A stretch of 64,000 bases of DNA from Ophiostoma sp. CBS 140.51 (lineage: Eukaryota > Ascomycota > Sordariomycetes > Ophiostomatales > Ophiostomataceae): the NCBI GenBank assembly GCA_029298735.1, contig JANSLP010000004.1:124001-188000 (forward strand). Direction: 5' to 3'. Under the pieces are notes generated by a model. The model saw only the letters and a list, made by a program, of their open reading frames with translations. It did not search any database and had not been told where the DNA came from. Positions within the stretch are counted from its first letter, which is position 1, and each line of letters begins with the position of its first letter. Positions 33,900-46,100 of this stretch are shown here, in pieces. The translations under genes were made by a program, and so were the position numbers.

Positions 33900-36257
33900 T
33901 TAGTCCAGAGCCTCGCCGCTGAGAATGCTCTGCAGAATATCGGCACCAGCGCCATCCAGCGCCTGCCGAAGCTCCTTCTCACCCACGCAGCTGGCAACAC
34001 GCTTCTCATCACCTGCAACACCAGTAACACCCGAGCTGCCGCCGCCCATCATGCTGTTGCTAACAGCACCACCGGGCCGCCGACCGCGCCGGCCACTACC
34101 GCTGCCAGGCGCCGACTGCAGCACAGCAAACGAGCCTGTGCGACCGTCAACGGCTGTCACCAGCGACAGCGTCTCGAGGCTACCAACCACCTCGCGGAAT
34201 TCGGAACTCGAAAGCGGGTGCAGGACGGCATCACGCTTGCACATGAGGTTGTACGTGGCATACAGCTTCTTGATGGTCGGTGCGGCCGTGGCACCGGCAC
34301 CAGCAGCCGGCACCTGCAGACGGCCAGGAGTGGGCGCCTTGACAAGCTTCTTGACGCCGTTGGGCGACTGCAGCGACGAGTGTGTCTGTGCTGACGCCTG
34401 TGCAGTCGCATATGCCTGGCGGTTCCACTTCTCAAAGGCCATTAGGGCACAGAGCGCGGCCTTTTGTTGCAGGTTGAGGCCCTTGAGGCGCTGCTGGGCA
34501 CCGTTGCCGAAGGCAGCCGCCGTGACCTTGTTGAGATGACCAATGGACACGCGGGGTGCGGTCTCAATAGTCAGGTTCTGGGCGGCCCAAGAAGCCCAGG
34601 AGGAGCGCTTCGGAACGGTGAGAGTAGAAGAGGCCGACGCAGGCGGCGACGATGCAAGGTTAATGTTCTCGGCCAGGGGCTGCTTCTTTGTGGGTGTCGT
34701 TAAGGTGTTTGCCGAAGAAGCGTTGCAAACATCACGAGCATCGTTGAGGTACTTCTCGCGGGCCTCGGACTCAACCAGATCCAGAGCCTTGCGCAGAATC
34801 TCAAAGGCCTTGCGCAGGTCACCGGTCTGGCTGGCCACCTTGCGCGAGCAGAGCTCGATGGCGGCCGGGTGGAGGAATGGAAGGAAATTGGCGGAAGTAG
34901 GAGCCGGGGCAGAGCTCTCTGGGACAGACGGGAGGGTGGTCGTCTGAAGAACGCTCTTGAGGCGGGTCGTGATAATTTTCTTGATCTGGGGTGCCGTGTA
35001 GGGCAGGAAAGGGAGCAGCTCGGGCTGCAGGTTTCGCGACTTGAGGCGAGGGAGGAAGCGGTCCGTCAGGTCAAGAGCATTGGCAATGCCAACAAGCACC
35101 AGACGAGACGTCCTGAGCATAGACCACTCCATCACGCGGTACAAGCTATCCAGATCGAGGGTCAGGATGTGGTCAATCTCATCAAGCACGACCAGGTAGG
35201 TGGTAGGTGTGCTGGCAGCCTTTGCGGCGGTGGCCTTCTTGCTAGCCTTGGGCAGGAACATGGCCTGAAGGGCGCTCATGGCATCTGTCTCGTTCAGATC
35301 CACACCTATAGCCTCTGCTGCCTGCTCCTCGTTGGTGTTGTCGTCTTCGTTGCCGCTGCCCAGCACAAGCAGGCGGAGAAGTGTGCTGTAGAGGTCGTTG
35401 GACGAGCGAATGCTCATGCAGTTGATGTAGGCCTTGCGCACAGAACCAGACTGCTCAGTGCATACCTGCTCTGTCATCTCGTTCACCATGGCACTCTTGC
35501 CAGTTCCAGGTGGCCCGCTGACATAGAGACACCCGCAATCGCTCTTGGATTCCGCGGCATCGCTTCCGCAGTTGGCGTTCAGGAATGTCCGCAACCGCGA
35601 ACGCTCGTCCTCACGGCCAATAAGAGAACCTGCAGCGGCGCCCGAACTCCGTGCAAAGAGTTGACGTGCCACATGGTAGACTGTCTGGACACTCCCTGAT
35701 GGCGTGCGTGGTGTCGTAGGCGTCGCATCGCCTCCAAGGCCGTTGCCTCTTGCCGAGAGCATGCCATGTGGTGTGGTCCGCCGAGAGAGTCTACCGGCAG
35801 ACATGACACGATGGCGCGGTGTGCTGGGTGTAACAGGTGTGGCGGGCGTCGTCGCCGACGTAGAGCGGCTGGCGCTGGTAGTGGTGAGGCCATCGCGGTA
35901 ACGGGGTGTAGACGGCGTAAGCGGAACACCAGCGACAGATACAGAACGTTTTGTGGGCGAAGCCTTGGTGGGCGAGACGAGTGTGCTGTTGGTCGAGATG
36001 GCCCGGCGAGCCTTGGGCGTCGCATCGGCATCTGCGGCGAGAGCATCCTCGAATGTGACTGCGTTGGGGTCCTGGTTTTCGTCGTTGATCACGAAGCTGC
36101 GGGTGCTACGTCTGGTGCGTTTCAGGGGGAGACTGACGTCTGTGTCTGGAGTGTAAGTAGAGATGTTCAAGAGAATGAAGTTAATTGAGAATCACGATAT
36201 GCTCTTACCTTCCACCTCGAGAGCTCTGCTCCGCTTGCCAAGCGAGGAAGCTGCCAT
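33900..36257 (-). CDS. cdc6: Cdc6/Cdc18 DNA replication licensing ATPase
   Basis: Two exons, 36209-36257 and 33900-36145 (764 aa). The short first exon encodes MAASSLGKRSRALEVE, and the phase-1 intron (GTAAGA to CTCCAG) joins to DTDVSLPLKRTRR, a basic nuclear-localisation-like stretch. The N-terminal 170 residues hold many CDK-type S/T-P sites (VSPTK, ASPTKR, LTPSTPR, VTPSTPRHR), as in yeast and fission-yeast homologues where phosphorylation drives destruction. The AAA+ core has Walker A GPPGTGKS at residues 227-234 and Walker B VVLDEID at 335-341, preceded by the Cdc6/Orc1 feature LIGREDERSRL. The C-terminal part fits the winged-helix domain. Cdc6 loads the MCM helicase on ORC-bound origins in G1. 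A TTPT/KA-rich insertion before Walker B (about residues 315-332) is a local peculiarity. Confidence 0.93.
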
Positions 36258-37436
36258 GGTTGTGATGTGCGGTGAGGAAGGAGCGAAGGAGAAAATCAAA
36301 GGAGAAAAGGGGTAAAGCAATGGCAGGAACGATAATGCTAGATGCAAGCAATGGAAAGAGCGATTCACAAATGGGCAGATGCTCGCAAAGAAAAGAATGG
36401 GAAATGGCAAGAATGAAAAAAGAGTAGAAAGAAAGGAAGGAATGAAGTCGAATGTGGAAAGCACGAGGGAAAGGTTCAAGATGGCAGTCAAGGGAGGTAC
36501 AAGATTTAATGAGGAAGCGCGCGCCAAATGCGAAGAACCACTTTACGCGAAGAAAGCGCGTCTGGCCCCCCTGTCGTCGTTGAACGCGTTCCCGTTTTAC
36601 GCGTTACAGGGGAAAGTTCAGGCACTTTGGCCCTAGGCACAGACCACCGTGGCGCGCGCATGCACCAGCCACAACGCGGTCTCACCGTGCGAGGAGGCGT
36701 CTTACCGTGTTTTTACAGTGGGCCTTTCTTGGCATTTTACTGGCGGGCGACATGCCCAACTCGTCCGACCTATTTGGTGGAGTTCGCCCAACTCCGGGGG
36801 CTTTTGCTCACCTGGAGGCTCACTTAGCGCAGAGTTGGCTGTTAACCTTGATTTTCCCCGCCCTTTTCAACCAACGTAATGTTTGTTCTGGGCTTCCCGG
36901 ATCAGCTGCCTATTGACGACAAAGACGTGTTGGCCTGGGAGAGGCGAAAGAGGAGGAGGCAAGATGATAGCTCTTTCCTTCTCCGTATTGCGACGTAATC
37001 GGGTGGTTTATGTGAGGAAAGAGCGTTCTTGGAATGAGATCAATTGCACGACAATAAGCCCACATCTTTCTTTTAATGTTTCTTTGCTTCGTTTTCCTTC
37101 GACTTCCGCGGCCTCTGGTCTATCATTTTGTCATTCGTTCTCGATTTCTGACCGCTTGTCTCTCCTGGGTGTCCGTATCCCGGCTCTGTTTCTTCCTCCG
37201 TCCCGATGATCATCTGACGATGCAACTGGCGTTTAATATTGTCTATTTTCTTTGGGAATTTTCTTTATCGTTCTTTTCTTCTTTTGTGCCACCTTATCTT
37301 GTCCGACATCGACCTGATGCCATATCCAATTCACCGTCTTCATATCAATTGGCCCTCAAATCCCACCTCGCTTTTGGCATGAGCTCATCCTTTACCAAAC
37401 ACCATCCCTTGAGAACACACATATCCTTGGGTTGCC
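36258..37436. other. Divergent promoter region between cdc6 and Mo-cofactor sulfurase
   Basis: About 1.2 kb shared by two outward-facing genes. The cdc6 side (36300-36480) is purine-rich on plus, i.e. a CT-rich leader for the minus-strand gene. The middle holds two ACGCGT boxes and related words. The right side (37060-37340) is T/C-rich on plus, the leader of the sulfurase gene. Confidence 0.55.
36584..36604. promoter_or_regulatory. Pair of MluI cell-cycle boxes (MCB) upstream of cdc6
   Basis: Two palindromic ACGCGT hexamers at 36584-36589 and 36599-36604, nine bases apart, about 330-350 bp upstream of the cdc6 start. MBF binds ACGCGT and drives G1/S genes; fission yeast cdc18 is a classic target. 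Nearby are ACGCGA (36545) and TTTGGCGC on the minus strand within 36518-36529, an E2F-like word. The spacing and gene identity make MBF control likely. Confidence 0.6.
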
Positions 37437-40151
37437 ATGGCAGATGAGCCAATGGCCTACAATGCCTCTGTCGAGGCGTTTCGAGAGCTTGAGTTCCCCA
37501 TGCTCAAGGGTAAGAATGCCACATATTCTATCTGTGCTATCTCCAGCTGCTAATACTTGCCAGACGACATATACCTCGACCATGCCGGTACCACGCTCTA
37601 CAGTCGGTCGTTGGTGGATCGGTTCTCCGCCGATATGATGGCCAACTTGCTGGGAAATCCACACGCAGCTTCGGTGTCGTCCCAAGCAGCCGGTCACATG
37701 ATTGAAGACATTCGCCTACGCACGCTACGGTTCTTCAACGCCGATCCAGCCGAGTTCGACCTCGTCTTCGTAGCCAACGCAACAGCCGGCGCAAAATTGG
37801 TTGCAGAGGCCTTCCGGTCGTTGCCGGGCGGTTTCTCGTATGCCTATCATCAGGCATGTCACACGAGTATTGTTGGCGTGCGAGAAGAAGCCAAGGGTGT
37901 CGTATGTTTACCGTCAGACAAAGTGGAAGCATGGGCGGCTGGCGATATCCCCAATATGGCAAAAGACACCAACGATACTCTCTTCGCCTACCCAGCACAG
38001 TCCAACATGGATGGCCGCCGCCTTCCCCTGTCTTGGGCGCACCGCCTGCGAAATCAGGCGTGCGATGCCCACGATACAGAGGCGGATGAAAGAAGAAAAC
38101 ACAATATCTGGACATTGCTCGATGCTGCCGCTTATGCAGCCACCTCACCTCTTGATCTAAGCAGCGCGGCCACTGCACCCGACTTCACCCTCGTCAGCTT
38201 CTACAAGATCTTCGGCTTTCCAGACCTAGGAGGACTTATCGTACGTCGACCGGCCGAACACTTATTCGACTCCCGGCGATACTTTGGTGGCGGTACCGTC
38301 GACATGGTTATTTGCTCGCCACGAGAACAGTGGCACGCCACAAAGGGCAGCGGTAGCCAAGGTGATAGTAGGGGCTATGCACTGCATGACCGGCTCGAAG
38401 ACGGCACACTGCCGGTACACAACATCGCCGCTCTCGGTGCTGCTCTCGAAACACATGCGTCACTATTTGGCTCCATGGAGCGCGTTGCAGCACACACCGG
38501 TTATCTTGCTGGCCGGCTCTACAAAGGGCTAGTCGCCATGCGCCACGGCAACGGAGTGAATGTGTGCCATATCTATACCACAGAGAGGGAGCAGACTGGT
38601 CCTGTGGTTGCTTTCAACTTACAAAACGCACTCGGTGCTTGGGTCAGCCTCGGTGAGTTTGACAAATTGGTCTCACTGAGAAAGATCCATCTGCGTACAG
38701 GAGGCGTTTGCAACCCAGGAGGCGTCGCAGAGGCCCTAGGGCTTGAACCATGGGAGATGAGGCGCAACTTTTCGCGGGGCCTGCGGTGCGGGTCCGACGA
38801 GGGTGGTGACGACATTGTGTCTGGCAAGCCGACAGGAATTATCCGTGTCAGTTTGGGGGCCATGAGCACCATGAGAGACGTGGACCGGTTTCTAGCATTT
38901 CTCGACGAATTTTACAGAGACGACACAATGGAATTAGAATCGACAATACTGTCGACAATACCTACAGGCATGAAACCGCACAATGGCAGTCTCTTCGTGG
39001 CAAGCATCAGTGTCTACCCGATCAAAAGCTGCGGTGCGTTTGACGTCCCACGGGGCACGCGGTGGGCGGTGCGGCCCGAAGGTCTAGCATGGGACCGAGA
39101 GTGGTGTCTTGTTCATCGCGGAACACGGCGAGCACTGAGCCAGAAGCAGCATCCAAAGATGGCGCTCCTGCGACCGGTGGTGGATTTCGAACGAGGCGTG
39201 CTCCGGGTTTCGTTTGCAGGAAAGGGTGATGAGTGGCAAGGCGCAGAAGTGTGCGTGCCTCTGTCCAATAATCCGACCTTGTTTGCGCCACCATCGACGA
39301 CAACATCAACAAACTCTCGTTCACAATCATCACGTGTCTGCGGCGAGGAGATCGCCGCACAGGTCTACACATCGGAAACCGTAAACGAATTCTTCTCTCG
39401 CGCCCTGGGCGTACCGTGCCTTTTGGCACGTTTTCCACCAGGCGGTCAAGGAACAAGCGTGCGGCACTCCAAAGCGCATCTACAAAAATACCAGCAGCGC
39501 CAGGGCCAAAAAGGCTTACCATCACCGCCCGACTCGGACTCTGAGCGGGCGAGCAGCAATGGAACAGTTAGAGAAGGGCCCAGTGCGGTAAGCCAAGGCA
39601 GCGATACCAGCGATGAGGACAGCAGCACAAGCTCGTTGGCTGCCCGTCAGGCTGCCCGTCAGAGACGCCGCATCCTGTTATCCAATGAGAGTCCCATTCT
39701 CACCATCCATATGGCAAGTCTACGGGAGCTCAATGCGTCCGTCAAACTCCACAGCAAGGACGGTGACAGTACACTAGATGTGGCTGCATCCGTCTTCCGC
39801 GCCAATATTGTTCTCGATAGTCCCGCAGGCGAAGAGCAGCCACCCTACGCCGAGGACGGGTGGTCACGCTTGGTTATCGGCGAGCAGTCGTTCAAGATGC
39901 TAGGCGCCTGCCGCCGCTGTCACATGGTGTGCATCAATCAGGAAACAGGCGCAAAGAGCGACGAGCCGTTTGTGACGCTGACCAAGACGCGGCGCTTCGA
40001 CAGCAAGGTGTTTTTCGGCACTCATATGGGCCATGACCCAGGAGAAGAGACGGTCTATGTTGGGGATAATGGGAGCGGTGTCACAGCGTTGACAACGCCA
40101 GAAAGGCAGTTCCCGACCATCATGGTGGGTGACATTGTTGCTGCTAAGTGA
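37437..40151 (+). CDS. hxB: Molybdenum cofactor sulfurase (HxB/ABA3/MOCOS type)
   Basis: Exons 37437-37509 and 37564-40151 (886 aa). The N-terminal half is a NifS/class V aminotransferase-like domain: DDIYLDHAGTTLYS near the start, NPHAASVSSQAAGHMIED, VFVANATAGAKLV, and the PLP-binding lysine at about residue 239 in FTLVSFYKIFGFPDLGG. The Cys of RTGGVCNPGGVAEALG is the expected catalytic cysteine. The C-terminal half is the MOSC N-terminal barrel (SISVYPIKSCGAF) plus MOSC domain (FKMLGACRRCHMVCIN, FVTLTKTRRFD, FGTHMG). A Ser/Asp-rich insertion of about 60 residues (around 39500-39660) interrupts the MOSC part. The enzyme transfers sulfur from L-cysteine to the Mo cofactor of xanthine dehydrogenase and aldehyde oxidase; in Aspergillus nidulans hxB mutants cannot use hypoxanthine. 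Start chosen at the first ATG, with 24 residues before the intron. Confidence 0.95.
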
Positions 40152-40913
40152 TGAGAAGGATGTGGACAAGATACAGTACGTGTTGCACGATTAAGATGAT
40201 AGGAATAGCCGAAACGCATACGGGTTTTTGACGTGCCACTCTGTACAATATATTTGAATAAACACCATCTCTCGTTTGATTTATCGGAAAAGTGTAGTTG
40301 CTTTCAAAACTCGGTGACTTTCAAATATTTGGTCTATTTTAATTCGTAGAACTTTTTTTATAAAAACTATCACTTTTTTCAGTTCTTTTTTCCCATAACA
40401 TTCTTTTTCTGTAAGAAGAAAAAAAAAAAAAACATCCCTGTCATTTCGTTCAACTATTTTCGCGAAACATTCATTCTGTTCTGGCCTTTTTTTTCTTTTC
40501 ATTTTTCTAAGAGAGAAAAGAAACACCATATACTAACACGTTCTTCTTTTTCTTTCGTTTCTTTTCATTCATTCTACTCAATCTCCTGCTACACCCTATG
40601 TTGCCCTATTCGTATTGTAGTTTTCGTCCACTTGCCCCCCATTTCTCCTTCCCTGCTGATCTATGACGATTGACTTGCTCTCTTGCCTTTTCTGCCCATC
40701 CCTGTCCATCGCGCCTTCCCCACGCCCCTTGTAAGTTCACAATGGGCCAATAGGAAGTGGCCACCCACAACAGAATACCGGACGAAAAAGTGCCTAGTTC
40801 AGCCTCACCTGGACGACTGTTTTCCCTTTCTTTCCTTCTCTCCTATTTTCTCATTCCCTATTTTTTCTTTGCGCCGCCCCTTGTACCCTATCGACCTATT
40901 GTCTTCGCCCACA
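40152..40913. other. Intergenic, leader of the MBOAT-like gene
   Basis: Sulfurase 3' flank, then a long T/C-rich stretch from about 40330 to 40900 with an A run near 40420-40432, typical of a fungal promoter and 5' UTR. The reading frame of the next gene is open upstream to about 40683, but that extension is pyrimidine-encoded Pro/Ser/Phe sequence and is probably leader. Confidence 0.5.
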
Positions 40914-42886
40914 ATGGACGCCGTCACGCTGGCGGATTACCAGCGCGGCGTGCTGCGCAACTCGTTCCGCTCGGCTGTGGCCCTCGGCGAAGCGCGGCCC
41001 CTTATGTTGGTGGCGTGCGCTGTGCCCGCTATCATCGTGCCAGCCGTGTTCCTGGCCGTGGCCGGTGGACACAAGGCTCTCCAGCCCCTGCGGTATGCGA
41101 TGGCCGTCGCCCTTGTCGTCTACAACGCCCACCAAGTCTCACCACTGTGGAACGACCGCAGCTGGGTCCGTACGTCGAGCATTAACTTTGCATCTGCGTA
41201 CGGTGCTGGACTGGTTTACGGATGGAGCACACTGTGGTCGCTAGTAGTCCTTGTCTGGATAAATCCATGGGACGGCGAGCGGGTCGCAAGACGGAGGAAG
41301 ACAGTGCAGGACAAGGAGAAGGGTACACCAACAAAGGGGGCAGAAACGGACGCCGACCCGCAAGACATGCAGAAGGTCGAAGACGCACCGGACGAAGACA
41401 TTGCCCGCAGTCTGCGTCTAGGCCACGAGTACTACTGGCAGTCATTCCCTGCTCGTGGATCATTCTTTGCTCGGTTTGACTGGACCTTGGACCTGTGTCT
41501 TGCCTGGCGAGGCATTGGTAAGCTTTCCACGCCCTTTAACCTCTTTCTCCTACTTTTTTTTAATACAAACATTTTGTTGCATGTTACTAACATTGGTTTC
41601 TTCCAGGATGGAGCTGGGGTAAGGCCGTCGTTCCAACCTTTGCACCGCCTACAAAGCCACACACCCGCGAGCTCGTCCGCCTCAAGACCATGCCTGAGAG
41701 AACCAAGCAAGGCTACCGCCGCCAGCTTACACGCGCCGCCTTTTACCGGGCCCGTCTCACCACTCTGGTCAGCAGCTATCTGGTGCTTGACGTCTGCGCT
41801 GTGATCATGACCCAGGACCCCTATTTTGTCGTTGGCCCAGGGCCTTCGCGCTACACTCCATGGTCGGAACAGGCCGACAAGCTCCCGTCCCCAGACATAG
41901 GCGCCTTCCAGACGCGACCACCTTCGCCCGCTCTTTTGGCCATGCCCGCCTACCTTGAGTATCTTTACCGCCACCCGTATTTACTCGCAATGCACAGGAG
42001 TGCGCTTGGACTGGCTGGTATGATAGCCGCCTTGCACATAGTTCTGAGCCTTGACCAGCTGGTGCGTGTGTTTCTGGGCAACCTCTTCTTTGGCAAAGAC
42101 TCAATCGCTACGGCCTCGACCGCGGCCCAGCTCTGGCACTATCCCTCCATATTTGGGAGTATATCCCAAGTGCTGGACCACGGCCTCGCCGGTTTCTGGG
42201 GCAGCTTTTGGCACCAGACTTTCCGCTATGCTTTCCTGGCGCCCACACTGTGGCTTGTTGACAAAGGTATCCTACCAAAGGGCCAGCACGTGCATGAAGG
42301 GAAGAATGCCACGAACGGTGCTCCCAAATCGAACGGTGTCCCCAAAGTAAACGGTGTCAATGGAGATGCCGTCAAGACCGGCGCACCCAAGAAGAACCCT
42401 CCTTTACCTACCATCACCCGCCTCGCCGGCATCGTCATTGCCTTTGGGCAGTCAGCCCTTCTGCATGCCGCTGCGAGCACCACAACGGTCGCGACCCATA
42501 CTCTCTGGTGGAGTCCTGCGTTGTTCTTTGTCATGGCAGGAATCGGCGCCGGGGCGCAGGCCATTGTCCTTCCGCCTGCCTTCATGAACCGGCTTCCGCG
42601 CCTTATCCGCCGGGCCACCAACTTACTGTTCACTATTGTCTGGCTGCACTTTACCGTGTGGCTGTTCCTCGACGACACATCACGCTGTGGCCTTTGGCTG
42701 TTTGAGCCAGTACCGTTCTCACCGCTCCGATACATAATGTCCATCATGCGCGGTGGCGAGATGCCCCCAATCGTCAGCCCCGGGGGCAGCAACCGGGCAG
42801 GCCTGTCCGCCTGGCGCTGGTACAGCGACGACCTCGTGTACTGGCACACGGGGAGAACCTGGTGGGAGACCGGAATTGCCATCTGA
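40914..42886 (+). CDS. MBOAT/wax-synthase-like membrane acyltransferase
   Basis: Exons 40914-41517 and 41607-42886 (627 aa), joined by a phase-1 intron (GTAAGC to TTCCAG) that restores GIGWSWGKAVVP. The protein is polytopic, with hydrophobic segments near the N-terminus (MLVACAVPAIIVPAVFLAV), around YGWSTLWSLVVLVWI, and several in the C-terminal half. The order RGIGWSWGK, a tail segment GSFWHQTFRYAFLAPTLWL, and a His in a hydrophobic helix (FGQSALLHAAAST) match the wax synthase/TRI7-like MBOAT_2 family, in which that His is thought catalytic. Lys/Pro-rich cytosolic loops at about residues 125-165 and 455-490 are poorly conserved-looking. It probably acylates a lipid or secondary metabolite in the ER; substrate unknown. 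I start at the ATG at 40914 because the leader before it is T/C-rich. It converges on TERT, 261 bp away. Confidence 0.83.
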
Positions 42887-43147
42887 GTTATGAGACCCTG
42901 AATCCTTCTGAACCCTTTTTTCGTTGTTATTTTTATTCCTGGGCTGGCGTTTCTGCACTTTCTGTTCCTTACCTATTTTAGACGTTCATGGCGACCCTAG
43001 ATGTCACACCTCCTCATGTTACGAAGCTGTATTATACTGATCCTACAATAGAATTAGATGGCTGGTCGTACTGGTTGTAGATTTTACAAAAGGAACAAAA
43101 TAGAGAGAGATATATATATATTCATTATTCGTCAGCTCGTTGTCTCA

Positions 43148-46100
43148 TCACTTCGTTGTGCCGTGGAGCATAAACTCTTTGGGAAGTCGTGCCCGGCCCC
43201 CTTTCTGTAGTTGCTTCATTGCATCGCGTAGATACGCCATTACGTCCCTGTACCTCGTCTGCCTCTTCCCGAGAACAACATAGAATGCATGCAGAAGTAA
43301 GCTGGAAAAGTTAGCAACAGAATGATATCAAGACAACATCCTCTCGCATTATTTACTTACTATCGTAGGTGCGGTTTGGACACGTCAAACTTGTAGTCCG
43401 GATACTGCTGCGCACGCATTTTGCTGTTGAGAATACCAAAGGCCATGCCACCGACCTCTTCAATGGTACGAATGGTCAACTGCGCACTCGGCCGCTTGGT
43501 CTTGGGCATACACCGTGCATACGCCCACATCTTGCTGGCCGTCTCGGCAAACGCGCTGTGGAGGTTGCTCAACGTTGTCCGCCGCGAGTTGTACGACGTG
43601 TCGAAGAACATTTGGTGCGACTGGATCTGAAAGTAGTCTGCGACGCTGATGTTAGTACGAGATGTGGGCCGGGTGGAGGAGACATCAAAGCCGAGGGGTA
43701 AAAACATACTGAGAACTCTGCGCTGGAATTGGTAGCCTTGTGAACGTGTATGCTCAACAGTGATTGAGTTGAAGAGGTCTGGAGTGTTGGCAAGATTTAG
43801 CTCATGAACGTGTATTTTCCCACCCAACTAGTGGTTATGACATACTTTGAGGTTTTGACCCGCGGTCCTTGGCCAGGTCTAGTGTCGAGCAGTGGATGGT
43901 CGTGCCACAGTACGGGAACGGCAAGCCAGAAGGGAGCTTCGGCACGGTTTTACCATTAATCTCAAGTTTGAAGTTGACAAGACTCTTGCTTGGGTTGACG
44001 GTGACACCGTACTGAGGGTGCCCGCGTTGCATCACTTCGACAAATTGTGCTGCCTTGGATCGGTTGACGGTGATGAGCAGGAAATCGTCAATCAGCCGCA
44101 GCAGGAGACAATCTTCACTGTCACTGTCCTTTTCTTTCAAGAACCCCAGCTCCTTCTCCTCCAGATCGGCATAAAAGTAGCTGCATAGCGCTGCGGAAAG
44201 GACGGACCCTTGTGGAATACCTTCCTTTTGCCGATAAAACTTGTTGCCAATCTTGACAATATTTTTGCTAATGTGTGTGGCCGCCAGTCGTGCCATGCGC
44301 TCGGCATCTTCTGTCCAGCAGGAGGTAGTGTCCACAAACACCGTATTGCGTTTATTTTGTGCCATTGAGTTCTTCACGGCGTCGTGAAAGCCCGATGTAT
44401 CATCGCTCGGCCTGGCGGCGGTCTTCCAAGTCTTCCGGAGACCGAGGCCTGTATTGGAGCTTGCAGAAACACCATGGACAGCGTTGTATTCCGTGGCCGC
44501 AATCTCAAAATGCGGCTTTATTTGATAGGCGGCATGCTCCGGGACTTTTCCAAGGAGGCTTACCATAGCGTCCTGCGGAATGGTGTCAAAGGCAGACGTG
44601 ACATCGACCTTGGCAAAGTAAAAAGTCTTTTTGCCCTTAGCATGCATCCGCTGCTTGAAGTCCTTGAGACGAGAGTACATGCCGCGTGTCGACAGCATGC
44701 CCGATCCGAGGCGCTCGGGGTGTTCTTCCATTTCAAATGTCAACATGGCGGCAACAGGCCGCAGGGTCGTGTTGATGCTGCGCGCTGGGCGCAACTTGCC
44801 CTTTCTCGGAGCTTGGTGGCGTAGATTGGTGATGGCGCGCACAGTCGAGTTCTTGGGCAGAAGCCGCAGCTTACCGAACCCGAGTTCACAGTGTGCTGCG
44901 TCTTTCATTTTGATTTCCTCAAAGCGATCGGTCTTGATCGCAGCCATGGCTGGTTGTGAGATGCGTAGCCAAACATCGTGGCGGAAGTAGAAGACTTGGT
45001 TGCGGTGCAAGTTCGACTCGGTCACGTAAAAGTTGGTCGCAAGGAGAGGGACCAGAAAAGACTCGAATAAAAAGTAGACAAATTCAGCAAAGATCTCTTG
45101 CCGTTTCTCCAGGTCCGTTTTGCTCAGCTTGGAATATTTGAGCTTTGGCGGTGCCAGCCACGGAAGTTCTGCAATCTAAAGGACTATGTTAATAGATATG
45201 TTATGCAACGCAAAGTAAACAGCATTACCAACAAGCTACCGACGAACCTTGAGCCCCTGAAGGACAGTATGAAGATTGAGCTTTTCATGACGTTGTAGCC
45301 GTACAAATGCGTCAACTTTCTTCAAGAACGTTGCCTTGTTCTGAGCCTGGATATCCCCAGATCCCCAGAAGTCATCTGGGATGACATTTTGGAAGACTGC
45401 CTGGCAGAAAGCAGACACTTGGGGCAATGGTGTGGCCAGTTGCACCAGCAGAACGGTGCCGGGTGCTGAGCTTTTGTGCCGCTCCGGGCATAAGTACTTG
45501 AGAAGCGCTGGGTAGACGCATTTTCGGTGTAGCACCCGCATCTTCTCGATAAGTTCCAAGGGCATCCCACGAAGCCGCTTTGGGATAGGTACTTTGAGCT
45601 CGTTTTTCTGAAGATTTTTTTCTCCGAACTTGGCCACGATCTCCTTCTCCCGCGCAACAAAATTACGGAGCGCCAGCGGCACCTGGCCGATGGGTGGAGA
45701 AAACACATTTTGTAGTCCAAACTGTCTTGGAAATATGTGCATCGCGGTGCGTACCGTTCCTACTTTGTTGAGGGAACCGACGGATTGATTTTGGGCCACC
45801 ATGTCTCGAAGTTTGAGCAAACATGGTGGTTCTTTTGGGGTATCCTTTTTGATAGACGGCTCGTTAGGTGCCTCTACCAAATATGGGAGCCTGTTGAAGA
45901 CATCTGCATACTTGTGAGCATGAAGGAGGTACACATGGGAGAAAAAAATGAAAGTACCTACGTTTCCTTGTCAGCCCAAAATGAACCTTGCCAGCCGACT
46001 TAGTCAGGCTAGCTTTCGTGTAGAACATGCGAGATTTCGAAAACGTAATGTCGGATGGTAGCTTAGGCTTAACAGCGGCTTGTTTTGCTTGCGAAAACGG

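Noticed and set aside
40683..40913. N-terminal extension of the MBOAT-like protein
   Set aside because: The in-frame extension is encoded by a T/C-rich leader; the ATG at 40914 starts normal protein sequence.
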